From Sutterella sp047777475 (GTDB lineage Bacteria > Pseudomonadota > Gammaproteobacteria > Burkholderiales > Burkholderiaceae_F), in assembly GCA_047777475.1 (NCBI GenBank), contig JBKEET010000001.1, forward strand, positions 1 through 64,000: DNA of 64,000 nucleotides, given 5' to 3'. The notes below the pieces were generated by a model. That model was not told where the DNA came from. It did not search any database and saw only the letters and a program-made list of their open reading frames with translations. The number at the start of each line of letters is the position of its first letter. Within the stretch, counting starts at the first letter, position 1. A program made the translations under genes and the position numbers. Positions 54,870 through 62,954 of the stretch are shown here, piece after piece.

Positions 54870-57800
54870 TTAAAACATGGTCTTCCAGCCGATGCGGCCT
54901 TCGATTTCGGTGCTGAAGCGGTTGCCGTGCTGCGTCTCGAGGTAGCCGTAGAGCTTGGAGGACTCCCCGATGCGGATCTCGCCGCCGACGCCCGCGTACC
55001 AGCGGGTGCCGAGGCCGTTGACCTCAAAGCGGTTGCCGTTGATCACGGTGTCGTGGCCGCCGCCGAACTGGTGGATGACGCCCGCACGCACGTAGGCGTC
55101 GCCCGAGAACTTGCCGTTCTCGTCGTAATAGCGCCGCCCGAAGAGCGAGCCCGCGCGTCCGGTGAAGCCGCCCGAGGCCTCTTCGTCGACTTCCATGCCG
55201 TTGCTCAGGCGATAATCGTTGCCTTCGGCGCGGTAATAGGCGAGCTGCACGGAGGGTTCGACGAACCACTGTTCCTTTTCGCCGAAGCGGAGCTGGTGGC
55301 CGGCTTCGACCGAGAGGCCCCAGCCCCAGGCCGAGGCGTTGCCCTTATAGGACGTGCCGTCGAGCATCCTGCCGCGGACTTCCTGGTGGAAGAGGTCGGC
55401 GCTCGCGACGAGGTCGAGGTAGGCGCCGGAGTCCCAGGTCTTCGTGGCGTACAGCGAGAGGCCTTCGGAGTGGACGTCGGCGCGGCTCGGGCCGGAAAGC
55501 TTCGTCTTGGTCTTTTCGTCGCCCGTCGAGAAGCGCAGGTAGCCGCCCAGCAGCCACGTGTCGCTCACCTTGCGGTCGGCGCCGACGTTAAGGCGGAAGC
55601 CGCTCAGGCTCGTGCGCAGGCCGGGGTAGTTCTTGAAGTGGTGGAGGCCCGCCATGGCGCTCGCCCAGAGGCCGGTCATGTCTTCCTTTTGCTCGCGCAC
55701 TTCGCCGAGGCGCTTGCGGAGGTCTTCGAGGTGGCCCCAGTAGAGCGCCGCCATCGTGTTGCCGCCGTTGAAGGCGAGCACCGTTTCGGCCGCGGGCGAG
55801 AGCAGCGGCGTGGGATCGGCCGTGACGGTTTCGGAGGGCGTCTCCGGATCGGTTTCCTCGGTTGTTACTTCCGGCGTTTCTTCCGCAGTCGCGCGGGCCA
55901 GGTACCATTCGGTCGCGCTGCCGCTGTCTTCGCCGTCGGAGACCGACACCGCCGCGGCGTTCACCGAAACGCTCGCCGCCGTAGTCACGAGGGCGGCTCT
56001 CCTCATGGCGGCCTTCTTCGCCGGAGCGGCGGAGGGCGAGCTGCCCGAAGTGCCCGTATCGCCCGAAGCGCCCGTGTCGGTGCGCGGCACTTGGCGCACG
56101 GCAAGCTTGTAGAGATAGGTGCCGGCGTCGACGTAGCCGCCCGGGTTGCCGAGCGTGAAGCTCGCGTCGCCCGTGTCCTCGTGGACCAGGTAGGCCGACA
56201 TCGCCTCGGCCGAGGGTTCGGCGCCGAAGCTTCTCACGAAGAGCCGGTGCGCGCCCGTGCCCCGCATCAAATAGAGGGAGTCGGCCTTGTCGCCGTCGAT
56301 GTCGGCGCGCAGGTAGAAATTGCCGCTGCTGCCTTCGAGGCGCTCGGCCGTGACCGAGACCGGCTCGAAGTCTTCGGAAGAGCGCAGAAGCGTCTTGAAA
56401 TTTTCAGCCGAAGTGCCGTGGTAGGCCGCGCCGCCCGCGGCGGTGAGCGTAGAAACGAAGCTGTTTTCCGTCACGTTCCATGCGCCGCCTTCCCCGAGGC
56501 CGATGTTGAGCGTGCTGTTGCCGTCGTAGTGCCAGGCCTGCCCGGTGAGGAACGAGCCTTCGCCCGAGACGTTGAGGGCGAGCTGCCCACCGGATTCGGT
56601 GTAGACGTTGCCCTTGATGTGAACCTTATGGCCCTGGTCGGCGCCGTATTCGTCGCTGTTGATAAAAATGGTGCCACTGTTGTAGGCGCGGGCGGCGGCA
56701 CGGTCGAACCCGTCCGAAGCGTTGTCCGCGGTGATCGTCATGTCGGCGGCGTTGAGCGAGATCACGGAGCCCTCGTCCCAGGCCGTCACGGTATGCATGT
56801 TTGTATTGCTGCCCGATGTGACCAGGGAAAGCTTTTCGCCGCCGGCGCGGATGATGCCGCCGCTCTGGGCGACGAGCGCAGTGAGTTCGGCGGACAGATC
56901 GTGGTTGGCGGTGACCGAGATGTCCGCCTTCTTGGCGTCGATGTCGACGACCGCGTTGCGCCAAACGTAAATGCCGCTGGCCCGCGTTCCCGTGCCCTCG
57001 GATTTCACGCTGAGCGTGAAATCCTCGACGCTGTCCGTGACCGAGCCGTAGCCGGTCAGGTCGTAGCCGTTAACGTCGACTTTGTCCTGGCCCTCCTGAT
57101 GGTACCAGCCAAAGGCCGACGTGCCATCGCGGCTGATAACGTCGAGGCGGACGCTCTTGCCCGAAAAAATCGGCGCGTTGCCCTGCGCGTAGATGCCGTA
57201 CACCGTTGCGCCGGACTTCTTATTGCGGCTTTCGGCTTTGATTGAGGCATTGTCCTTAATCAGAAGATCGTCGTTCCAGCCGCCCTTTTCGGCCGAGTAG
57301 ATGCCGATGGTTCCGTTGCTGGTGGAAGATTCGGAAAGGACGTCGATCGTGAGCTCGTTTTCAAAGACCGCTTGCCCGCCCTGGACATCCAAGCCATAGA
57401 TTTGATTGTAGTAGGAGCTCTTGGGAGCCCTGACCGTAATGTCGGTGGCGTCGTTGTTAAAGGAGGCATAGATCTTGGTTTTGGTGCCCTGGAGGTAAAC
57501 GCCGGTGATCGGACGGTATGCCATGACGCCGGCGGCATCCACGCCGACGGTGAGCTTTTTGCCGTTTACCGTCAGACGGGCTTCTTCATTTTCTACGAGG
57601 CTCTCAACGTAAAGGGCTCTCAATGCATCGATGAACTCGAACGACGGTTTCCCGACCGGTCCGGCGCTGAGCGTGAGCGAGCCGCCGATGTCAATGGTTT
57701 TCGAACCGCTTTCCAAGCGGAGCAGGCCGGAGTAATCGTCGGACGTCTCGGGGCCGATCTTGACGTTGCCGTCCGCCTTGAAATCGCCGGCCGGGGCCTG

Positions 57801-57965
57801 CCACTCGGAGCGGTTGTCGCTGCCGATGGGGACGGGGTCCGCCAAAGCGGCGGAAATGCCGGAAGCGGCGGCCAGGACGGCGAGCGCCTGCGCAACGAAT
57901 CTGCAGGATGAGGACAGGCGGAAGTTTTTACGGGTTCTGCGGGAGGGGGTATCAGGCTTAGTCAT
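54870..57965 (-). CDS. Autotransporter AT-E
   Basis: A 1031-residue Type V surface protein. ATG 57965 (MTKPDTPSRRTRKNF) gives an extended signal peptide cleaved near ISAALA-DP. The passenger is a beta-helix to about residue 570. It is followed by a Ser/Thr/Pro/Glu linker (PRTDTGASGDTGTSGSSP; EETPEVTTEETDPETPSE) that may span the outer membrane or be glycosylated. The barrel starts near LYWGHLEDLRKRLGEVREQ and ends GRIGWKTMF. It belongs to a different subfamily from AT-B to AT-D. A start 67 codons upstream is in frame but has no support. Confidence 0.9.
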   Translation of the reverse strand: MTKPDTPSRRTRKNFRLSSSCRFVAQALAVLAAASGISAALADPVPIGSDNRSEWQAPAGDFKADGNVKIGPETSDDYSGLLRLESGSKTIDIGGSLTLSAGPVGKPSFEFIDALRALYVESLVENEEARLTVNGKKLTVGVDAAGVMAYRPITGVYLQGTKTKIYASFNNDATDITVRAPKSSYYNQIYGLDVQGGQAVFENELTIDVLSESSTSNGTIGIYSAEKGGWNDDLLIKDNASIKAESRNKKSGATVYGIYAQGNAPIFSGKSVRLDVISRDGTSAFGWYHQEGQDKVDVNGYDLTGYGSVTDSVEDFTLSVKSEGTGTRASGIYVWRNAVVDIDAKKADISVTANHDLSAELTALVAQSGGIIRAGGEKLSLVTSGSNTNMHTVTAWDEGSVISLNAADMTITADNASDGFDRAAARAYNSGTIFINSDEYGADQGHKVHIKGNVYTESGGQLALNVSGEGSFLTGQAWHYDGNSTLNIGLGEGGAWNVTENSFVSTLTAAGGAAYHGTSAENFKTLLRSSEDFEPVSVTAERLEGSSGNFYLRADIDGDKADSLYLMRGTGAHRLFVRSFGAEPSAEAMSAYLVHEDTGDASFTLGNPGGYVDAGTYLYKLAVRQVPRTDTGASGDTGTSGSSPSAAPAKKAAMRRAALVTTAASVSVNAAAVSVSDGEDSGSATEWYLARATAEETPEVTTEETDPETPSETVTADPTPLLSPAAETVLAFNGGNTMAALYWGHLEDLRKRLGEVREQKEDMTGLWASAMAGLHHFKNYPGLRTSLSGFRLNVGADRKVSDTWLLGGYLRFSTGDEKTKTKLSGPSRADVHSEGLSLYATKTWDSGAYLDLVASADLFHQEVRGRMLDGTSYKGNASAWGWGLSVEAGHQLRFGEKEQWFVEPSVQLAYYRAEGNDYRLSNGMEVDEEASGGFTGRAGSLFGRRYYDENGKFSGDAYVRAGVIHQFGGGHDTVINGNRFEVNGLGTRWYAGVGGEIRIGESSKLYGYLETQHGNRFSTEIEGRIGWKTMF

Positions 57966-58048
57966 GGGGACTCTCTCTGCGGAGCTTTTGTTTTTGGGGG
58001 ATGCCGCCGTTCTTTTTGTCTTTGAAATGTAAGAACGGGACGACGGTT

Positions 58049-58159
58049 TCAGGCGTGCAGGGAACGGCGGCGGGGCGGCGCCTGCGCCTGGATTTTTTCC
58101 GATTCGGACTTGCGGGAATTGCTGCCGGCCTTGGGGGCGGGGGATGCGGTCTCGGTCAT
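58049..58159 (-). CDS. Possible leader peptide ORF upstream of AT-E
   Basis: A 36-codon frame (MTETASPAPKAGSNSRKSES...) with a strong AAGGAG six bases before its ATG. Its upstream context (GCTCCGCAAGGAGTGC) matches that of remnant R1, and the segment after it repeats the same leader pattern ahead of AT-E itself. It is therefore either a regulatory leader peptide or a third, even shorter autotransporter remnant. Confidence 0.4.
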   Translation of the reverse strand: MTETASPAPKAGSNSRKSESEKIQAQAPPRRRSLHA

Positions 58160-58517
58160 AAAGCACTCCTTGCGGAGCCTGGGGTTTCGGGGGATGTGCC
58201 GTCCGGCCCGGATCAGGGATTTTTATTGCCCGGTGCCGGACGGCGGCTTCGTGAGAAGTGTTTCTCCGAAGCTCTCTTTTGAAACTTATTATTCGGGAAA
58301 TCCGGACGGTCCAAGAAGAATGATGCTGATAAAAATCAAAGGAATTTCTTCCTTTCTCAGCATGACATGACAGATTTCATATATGGCAGTCATATATTTG
58401 TCACATCGAAAAGAGGCCGGGAAGAGGTATCCCGCCCGCGCCGCCGGCAAAAAAGAAGGCAGCGGGCCCCATTCCGCTGCCTGCATCGATGGCGTTCCGG
58501 CCGTCCGGCCGGAGACC
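58160..58517 (-). promoter_or_regulatory. Upstream region of AT-E
   Basis: Contains the operator-like motif ATGACAGATTTCATATATGG followed by CAGTC (58367-58391), closely matching the one at AT-B. At 58449-58481 stands another GGCAGCGGG/CCGCTGCC terminator on the minus strand, apparently left by a deleted upstream autotransporter unit. Confidence 0.55.
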
Positions 58518-58771
58518 TGAATTTTTTGGGGCAAATGAAAAGGCCCGGTGGTGTGTGACGTCTCTACGTCTCTCCGGGCCTTGTGGCGGAAACCAACATC
58601 CTGAGGGTTTACTGACCTCGTGGTTTCTCTGCCGTCATGACTATCTTCGCACATTCCGCGGGAAACGGCGGGAGAACATTTCCCAATGGCGCCCGACCGC
58701 AGAATGCGTCATACTTAAACACTATACAGAAACAGCAATCGCCGGCTTTCTTGAAAAGCCGGCGATTTTTT
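58518..58771. repeat. Structured intergenic repeat, copy C
   Basis: Third copy, about 5.5 kb from copy B, same orientation. Hairpin 1 begins at 58540. The 170-bp spacing to GTCATA is the same as in A and B. The plus-strand terminator (GCCGGC...GCCGGC, then seven T) ends the unit. Confidence 0.7.
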
Positions 58772-58796
58772 TCGCTCTGCGCCCCGCCGCGGCGCA

Positions 58797-58835
58797 TAAA
58801 AAGGGCGCGCCCGGGGCAAAGCCCGGGACGCGCCC
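58797..58835 (-). terminator. Terminator of the 58880 lipoprotein gene
   Basis: GGGCGCGCCCGGG / CCCGGGACGCGCCC hairpin followed by a T-run on the minus strand. Confidence 0.8.
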
Positions 58836-58879
58836 TCATGAGCCTCAGCGCCCGGCGCGGCTGGCCGCCGGGCGAAGCA

Positions 58880-60253
58880 TCATTTCTTCGTGGTCTTCTT
58901 AGAAGACGTGCGGCGCACGCGGCGCTTCGTGGTCTTCTTCGCCGAGGCGGAGGAGCTTGCGGCCTCCTTGGCCTTGAGCGAACGGGCGCGGCGGGAGACT
59001 TCGCTCTCGTTGGCCTGCTCCCAGGCGGCGCGCTTGGCGGAGGACTCCTTGATCGCGGCCGTGATCGCATCGGCCGCCGTCTTGTTGAAGCGGTACTGCG
59101 AGTCGCGGATCTTGGCGCCCTTGAGCCAGACGTAGGCCGGGATCACGCGGGTCTTGCCGGCGGAATCCTTTTCCTCGGCGAAGGCGACGAGGAGCTTGTC
59201 GGCGGCGCTCACCGTGAGGCCGCAGCTGAGCGGATCGACGCTGCGCGGGAAGTCGAGCGTAAGGACGCGCGTGCCGTTCTTGGTGCCGAGGTCCCACTTC
59301 GCGGTGGTGACCGGGTCCTGACCCTCGCGCGTGCAGAAGATCGTGCCCTTCTTGGCGGTGTACACCTTCACCGTGCCGCTCTGCGGCAGGTCCGTGTAAA
59401 CCTTCTTCTTCGTGGCGCGGCGGCCCTTGCGGGTCGGCGGCACGGTGACGGTCTCGACCTTCTGCTTCTTCTGGATGGCCTTGTCGAAGTTGAGGCCGAG
59501 CGGCTGCACCTCGTTGCCCGGCAGGAAGCGCAGGCAGTAGGGCGTCTCGTGCGTGAAGCGCTCGGAGAAGGCTTCGATCGTGTCGGAGCCCGTGAAGGCG
59601 TTGGCGCTCGCGGCGAGCACCTCGTCCTGGTCGATCCAGCCGGTCACGGCGTAGGCGATCGAGCCCTTCGGGAACTTCTGCTCGCCCATGAAGAGCGCGG
59701 CGTTGGTCGGCATGTTGACGAGCGTGCGCAGGTATTCGCGCACGAGCGTGCCCGAGACGTCGTAGGCCTCGAGCGCGAGGTTGAGGTGCAGGGGCTCGGG
59801 CTGGTTGGAGGTCTCGAGCACGACGTGGTCGCCCGCGTTGATGAGGGCGGTCGGGTTCTGCGCGCCGATGCGCTTGCCGTCGCGGACGATGCCCACGGCG
59901 CCGATGCCCCACGTGAAGCCGTGGCGCTTGCCGTTGCGGTAGTGCTCGATGATGCGGTTGCCGTTGCCGTTGCGCTCGTTCGAGACGATGAACTGCGAGG
60001 CGACGTTGTCGTCGAAGTACCAGAGGCCGTCGCCCTTGAAGGCGTCAAAGACGTTGACGGCAATCTTCTTCACGCCGGGTTCCGGCGTAGCGGGCGTCAC
60101 GCGCGGCCCGAGGTTGTAAAACGAGGCGGAATAGGGGCTTTCCGTTTCCTTCTTGGCCGCGGAGCTCGCAGTGGCCGTGCAGCCGGTGATCGACAGGAGA
60201 GCCGCGGCGCCGGCGGAGCCGAGCAGTACGCGGCGGGAGAAATGGGCGGGCAT
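58880..60253 (-). CDS. Tat-type lipoprotein of unknown function
   Basis: A 457-residue exported protein. The N-terminus MPAHFSRRVLLGSAGAAALL has a twin-arginine motif (SRRVLL), then a lipobox ending in Cys (SITGC). Residues 50-330 are mixed beta, resembling a surface or periplasmic domain with no motif I recognise. The C-terminus is rich in Ala, Lys, Ser and Arg (ASSSASAKKTTKRRVRR...), strongly basic, perhaps for peptidoglycan, LPS or nucleic-acid contact. The upstream in-frame extension to 60448 is rejected because the lipoprotein signal starts here. It is a single-gene unit. Confidence 0.78.
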   Translation of the reverse strand: MPAHFSRRVLLGSAGAAALLSITGCTATASSAAKKETESPYSASFYNLGPRVTPATPEPGVKKIAVNVFDAFKGDGLWYFDDNVASQFIVSNERNGNGNRIIEHYRNGKRHGFTWGIGAVGIVRDGKRIGAQNPTALINAGDHVVLETSNQPEPLHLNLALEAYDVSGTLVREYLRTLVNMPTNAALFMGEQKFPKGSIAYAVTGWIDQDEVLAASANAFTGSDTIEAFSERFTHETPYCLRFLPGNEVQPLGLNFDKAIQKKQKVETVTVPPTRKGRRATKKKVYTDLPQSGTVKVYTAKKGTIFCTREGQDPVTTAKWDLGTKNGTRVLTLDFPRSVDPLSCGLTVSAADKLLVAFAEEKDSAGKTRVIPAYVWLKGAKIRDSQYRFNKTAADAITAAIKESSAKRAAWEQANESEVSRRARSLKAKEAASSSASAKKTTKRRVRRTSSKKTTKK

Positions 60254-60344
60254 TGTCTTGATGACCTCTTTGTTAAAAAAACTGCCGAAATCATACGCCC
60301 GGCCGAGGCGCTTTAACGGCCGAAAAAACAGAAGTTTGCATAAA

Positions 60345-61802
60345 TTATTGGCGGCCGTCAAAAGGCAGGCTCTCGACGGGCTCCGTGCGCACGATGCGCC
60401 CGGGGTTGAGGCGGCACTCGGGGTCGAAGGCCCGCTTGATCGCCGCAAACGCGGCGATTTCCTCGGGGCTCTTGATGCGCGCGATCTCGTCAGTCTTGAG
60501 GCTGCCGACGCCGTGCTCGGCGGCGATCGACCCGCCCGCCTTCACGACGCGCGCGTGCACGAGCCGGTGGATCGCCTCCTCGTGCGGGAAGGCGATCTCG
60601 GCCGGGCCGACGTTGAAATGCAGGTTGCCGTCGCCGTAGTGCCCGAAGACGGACGGCTCGACGCCGGGGAAGAGCTCCTTCAGGGCCTTCGTCGTGCGCC
60701 GCACGAAGACGGCGAGCTTCGAGCGCGGCACCGAGATGTCGTGCTTCACGTTGCCGCCGAGGCGCTTCACCGCTAGCGGGATGCCTTCCCGCAGCGACCA
60801 GAGCATCTCCCGCTCGGCCTCGCTCTGCGCGATCATGCCGTCGGCGATGACGCCGCGGTCGAGCTCGTCGGCGAGGAGCTCCTCGAGCCTTGCCTGCGCG
60901 GCCTCGCCCGCATCGCCCCAGCTCGAGACGTCGATGAGCGCCTGCCAGTCCCCGATCGAGACGGGCGGCACCTTGCCCTCGGCCTCGCGAAGCGACTCCA
61001 AGGGCGCGCGCCCGATGATCTCGAAGGCCGTGAGCGAAGGGCCGAAGGCGGCCTCGAGCTCTTCAAAGAGCGTGTCGGCGGCGCCGAGCCGCGGCAGCAC
61101 GAGCCAGGCCGAGTTGATCGCCTTCGGGGCGGGCTCGATCGCGAGCACCGCCTCGGTGATGACGCCGAGCGTGCCTTCGGACCCGCAGAAAAGCTGCACG
61201 AGCGAATAGCCCGAGTTGTCCTTGCGAAGCGCCCGCATGAGGTCGAGCACGCGCCCGTCGGCGAGCACGACCTTCAGGCCCAAGACCATGCGCCGCGCCA
61301 TGCCGTAGCGGAGCACGTGCACGCCGCCCGCGTTGGTGGCGATGACGCCGCCGATCTCGGCGCTCCCCTCGGCCGCGAGCGAAAGCGGGAAGAGGCGCCC
61401 CTTTTCGGCCGCGGCCTGCTGCACTTGGGCGAGCACGGCGCCAGCCTGGACGGTGAGGGTGTTGTTGACCGGGTCGACGCCGATGATGCGGCGCATGCGG
61501 CCCATCTGCAGGACGATCGTGCGCGCGGCCTCCTCGTCGGGGGCGCCGGGCTCGGGCGTCGCGCCGCCCACGTTGCTCGTGTTGCCGCCCTGGGCGATGA
61601 CGATGAGGCCGTATTTGGCCGCCGTCTTCATCACGGCGGCGGTTTCGGCGGTCGAGCCGGGCCGCACGACGGCAAGCGCGCGGCCCTGGCGCCGCCCGCG
61701 CCCGTCGAGCGAGGCCCTGCCGACGGCGTCCTTATCGGTGATGACATGGCTTTCGCCGACGTCGCGGCGAAGCTCGACGAGGGCCTGAGCAGTGTCCGTC
61801 AA
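60345..61802 (-). CDS. FAD-linked oxidase, GlcD / D-lactate dehydrogenase family
   Basis: A 485-residue flavoenzyme oxidising a 2-hydroxy acid such as glycolate or D-lactate. The FAD-binding domain shows 'VIAQGGNTSNVGGATPEPG' near residues 65-85 and 'EIGGVIATNAGGVHVLRYG' near 145. The C-terminal cap ends with the family signature 'GGSIAAEHGVGSLKTDEI' near 432. The start is TTG 61802, with GGGAGAAA upstream; the longer frame back to 62075 would cross the small RNA and its terminator. No iron-sulfur partner gene (glcE/glcF) is adjacent, so it may be a stand-alone dehydrogenase. Confidence 0.88.
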   Translation of the reverse strand: MTDTAQALVELRRDVGESHVITDKDAVGRASLDGRGRRQGRALAVVRPGSTAETAAVMKTAAKYGLIVIAQGGNTSNVGGATPEPGAPDEEAARTIVLQMGRMRRIIGVDPVNNTLTVQAGAVLAQVQQAAAEKGRLFPLSLAAEGSAEIGGVIATNAGGVHVLRYGMARRMVLGLKVVLADGRVLDLMRALRKDNSGYSLVQLFCGSEGTLGVITEAVLAIEPAPKAINSAWLVLPRLGAADTLFEELEAAFGPSLTAFEIIGRAPLESLREAEGKVPPVSIGDWQALIDVSSWGDAGEAAQARLEELLADELDRGVIADGMIAQSEAEREMLWSLREGIPLAVKRLGGNVKHDISVPRSKLAVFVRRTTKALKELFPGVEPSVFGHYGDGNLHFNVGPAEIAFPHEEAIHRLVHARVVKAGGSIAAEHGVGSLKTDEIARIKSPEEIAAFAAIKRAFDPECRLNPGRIVRTEPVESLPFDGRQ

Positions 61803-61860
61803 GGCGTTTCTCCCGGAAAAAAGAGGGTTCTTTAAGGAAATCGCTTCAATCTTACAGCCG

Positions 61861-62028
61861 AAAAAAGAGAGGGGCAGGCGGAGCCGGCATCGGAGATGCC
61901 GTCCCGCCTGCCCTTTCTCAGACCCCTGAACAGCCGTGCGGAGATGACACGTAATGGGAAACGGGCGTTTCCCGCAGGCCGGGGACGACCCCTTTGTCCC
62001 CTTGGAGCGGCCTGCACCGCTGTCCATG
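61861..62028 (-). ncRNA. Candidate Fur-regulated small RNA
   Basis: About 168 nt on the minus strand between a Fur-box promoter (62035-62063) and a strong terminator (61861-61913: GGGCAGGCGG/CCGCCTGCCC with a nested GGCATC/GATGCC, then six T). Two further hairpins are evident: GCAGGCCG/CGGCCTGC with inner GGGGAC/GTCCCC, then GGGAAAC/GTTTCCC. An unpaired stretch of some 40 nt between them and the terminator could be the base-pairing region. This is the design of iron-responsive RNAs such as RyhB, NrrF and PrrF. No sequence identity to them is claimed. Confidence 0.75.
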
Positions 62029-62034
62029 CCCTGC

Positions 62035-62063
62035 ATACTAATACAAATGAGAATCATTTGCAA
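62035..62063 (-). promoter_or_regulatory. Sigma-70 promoter with embedded Fur box
   Basis: On the minus strand, TTGCAA (62058-62063), a 17-bp spacer and TAGTAT (62035-62040). The spacer and -35 are covered by the palindrome ACAAATGAGAATCATTTGC (62043-62061), which matches the Fur consensus well. Fur-iron would block polymerase and repress the small RNA in iron-rich conditions. Confidence 0.8.
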
Positions 62064-62092
62064 TAGATAGGGCAAATTTTTTTCGGGGCAAG

Positions 62093-62137
62093 AAAAAGGC
62101 GCGGCTTCCCTTTCAAGGGGAAAGCCGCGCCTTTCTG
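62093..62137 (-). terminator. Terminator of adk
   Basis: On the minus strand, hairpin AGGCGCGGCTTTCCC / GGGAAGCCGCGCCT followed by five T, 23 bp after the adk stop. The downstream sequence resembles the flank of hairpin 1 in the structured repeats. Confidence 0.85.
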
Positions 62138-62160
62138 GCCTTCGAAGGCTCCCGGGCGCC

Positions 62161-62814
62161 TTACTTCAGGGCGTCGAGGACGCGCTTCGTCACGGCGTCG
62201 ATCGCGCCGATGCCGGAGATGGCGCGGTACTTCGGCGCGCTCTTCTCGCCCGAGGCGGCGAGATCGCGGTAGAAGCCGACCAGGGCTTCGGTCTGGCTGT
62301 GGTAGACGGCGAGGCGCTTGCGGACGACTTCCTCGCGGTCGTCGTCGCGCTGCACGAGCGGGGCGCCCGTGACGTCGTCCTTGCCCGGGACCTTGGGCGG
62401 GTTGTACTTGATGTGGTAGGTGCGGCCCGAGACCGGCTCGATGCGGCGGCCGGACATGCGCTCGACGATTTCGGCGTCGGGCACCTGGATTTCCAGCACG
62501 TAGTCGATCGGGATGCCGGCGGCCTGCAGGGCCTTGGCCTGCGGGATCGTGCGCGGGAACCCGTCGAAGAGGGCGCCGTTGGCGGCGTCGGGCTGCGCGA
62601 TGCGCTCCTTCACGAGGCCGAGGATGATGTCGTCGGAGACGAGCTGGCCCTTGTCCATGACGGCCTTGGCGGCCTTGCCGAGCGGCGTGCCGGCCTTGAC
62701 GGCGGCGCGCAGCATGTCACCCGTGGAAATCTGGGGAATGCCGAATTTTTCACAGATGAACTTGGCCTGCGTGCCCTTGCCGGCACCGGGGGGCCCGATG
62801 AGAATCAGACGCAT
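62161..62814 (-). CDS. adk: Adenylate kinase
   Basis: A 217-residue essential enzyme converting AMP and ATP to two ADP. It shows the P-loop GPPGAGKGTQ at residues 7-16, the AMP-binding block STGDMLRAAV near 30 and GALFDGFPRTIPQA near 80. The long LID domain (RRIEPVSGRTYHIKYNPPKVPG) lacks zinc cysteines, as in other proteobacteria. The start ATG 62814 is fixed by the MRLILIGPPGAGKG beginning. An apparent fusion with the upstream kdsB frame is an artefact of the kdsB frameshift. Confidence 0.96.
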   Translation of the reverse strand: MRLILIGPPGAGKGTQAKFICEKFGIPQISTGDMLRAAVKAGTPLGKAAKAVMDKGQLVSDDIILGLVKERIAQPDAANGALFDGFPRTIPQAKALQAAGIPIDYVLEIQVPDAEIVERMSGRRIEPVSGRTYHIKYNPPKVPGKDDVTGAPLVQRDDDREEVVRKRLAVYHSQTEALVGFYRDLAASGEKSAPKYRAISGIGAIDAVTKRVLDALK

Positions 62815-62954
62815 GGGATGTGCTCCGAGAAGTTGAATGCAAAGAAAAGGGGACGCGCCGCGCGCCGAAAAGGGGGCCGCGGCGGCGCTTCCTAGGATTT
62901 TAGCCCGAAGAGCGCGGTGCGCAAAGGGGAGCGGGAGGCTCCCCCAAGGGGCGC

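Noticed and set aside
54429..57245. A 938-codon plus-strand frame opposite AT-E
   Set aside because: Antisense of a clear autotransporter with signal peptide and barrel; no ribosome-binding site and no recognisable domain.
61803..62075. N-terminal extension of the FAD oxidase to 62075
   Set aside because: It would run through the Fur promoter, the small RNA and its terminator; the homologous protein begins at TTG 61802 with a ribosome-binding site.
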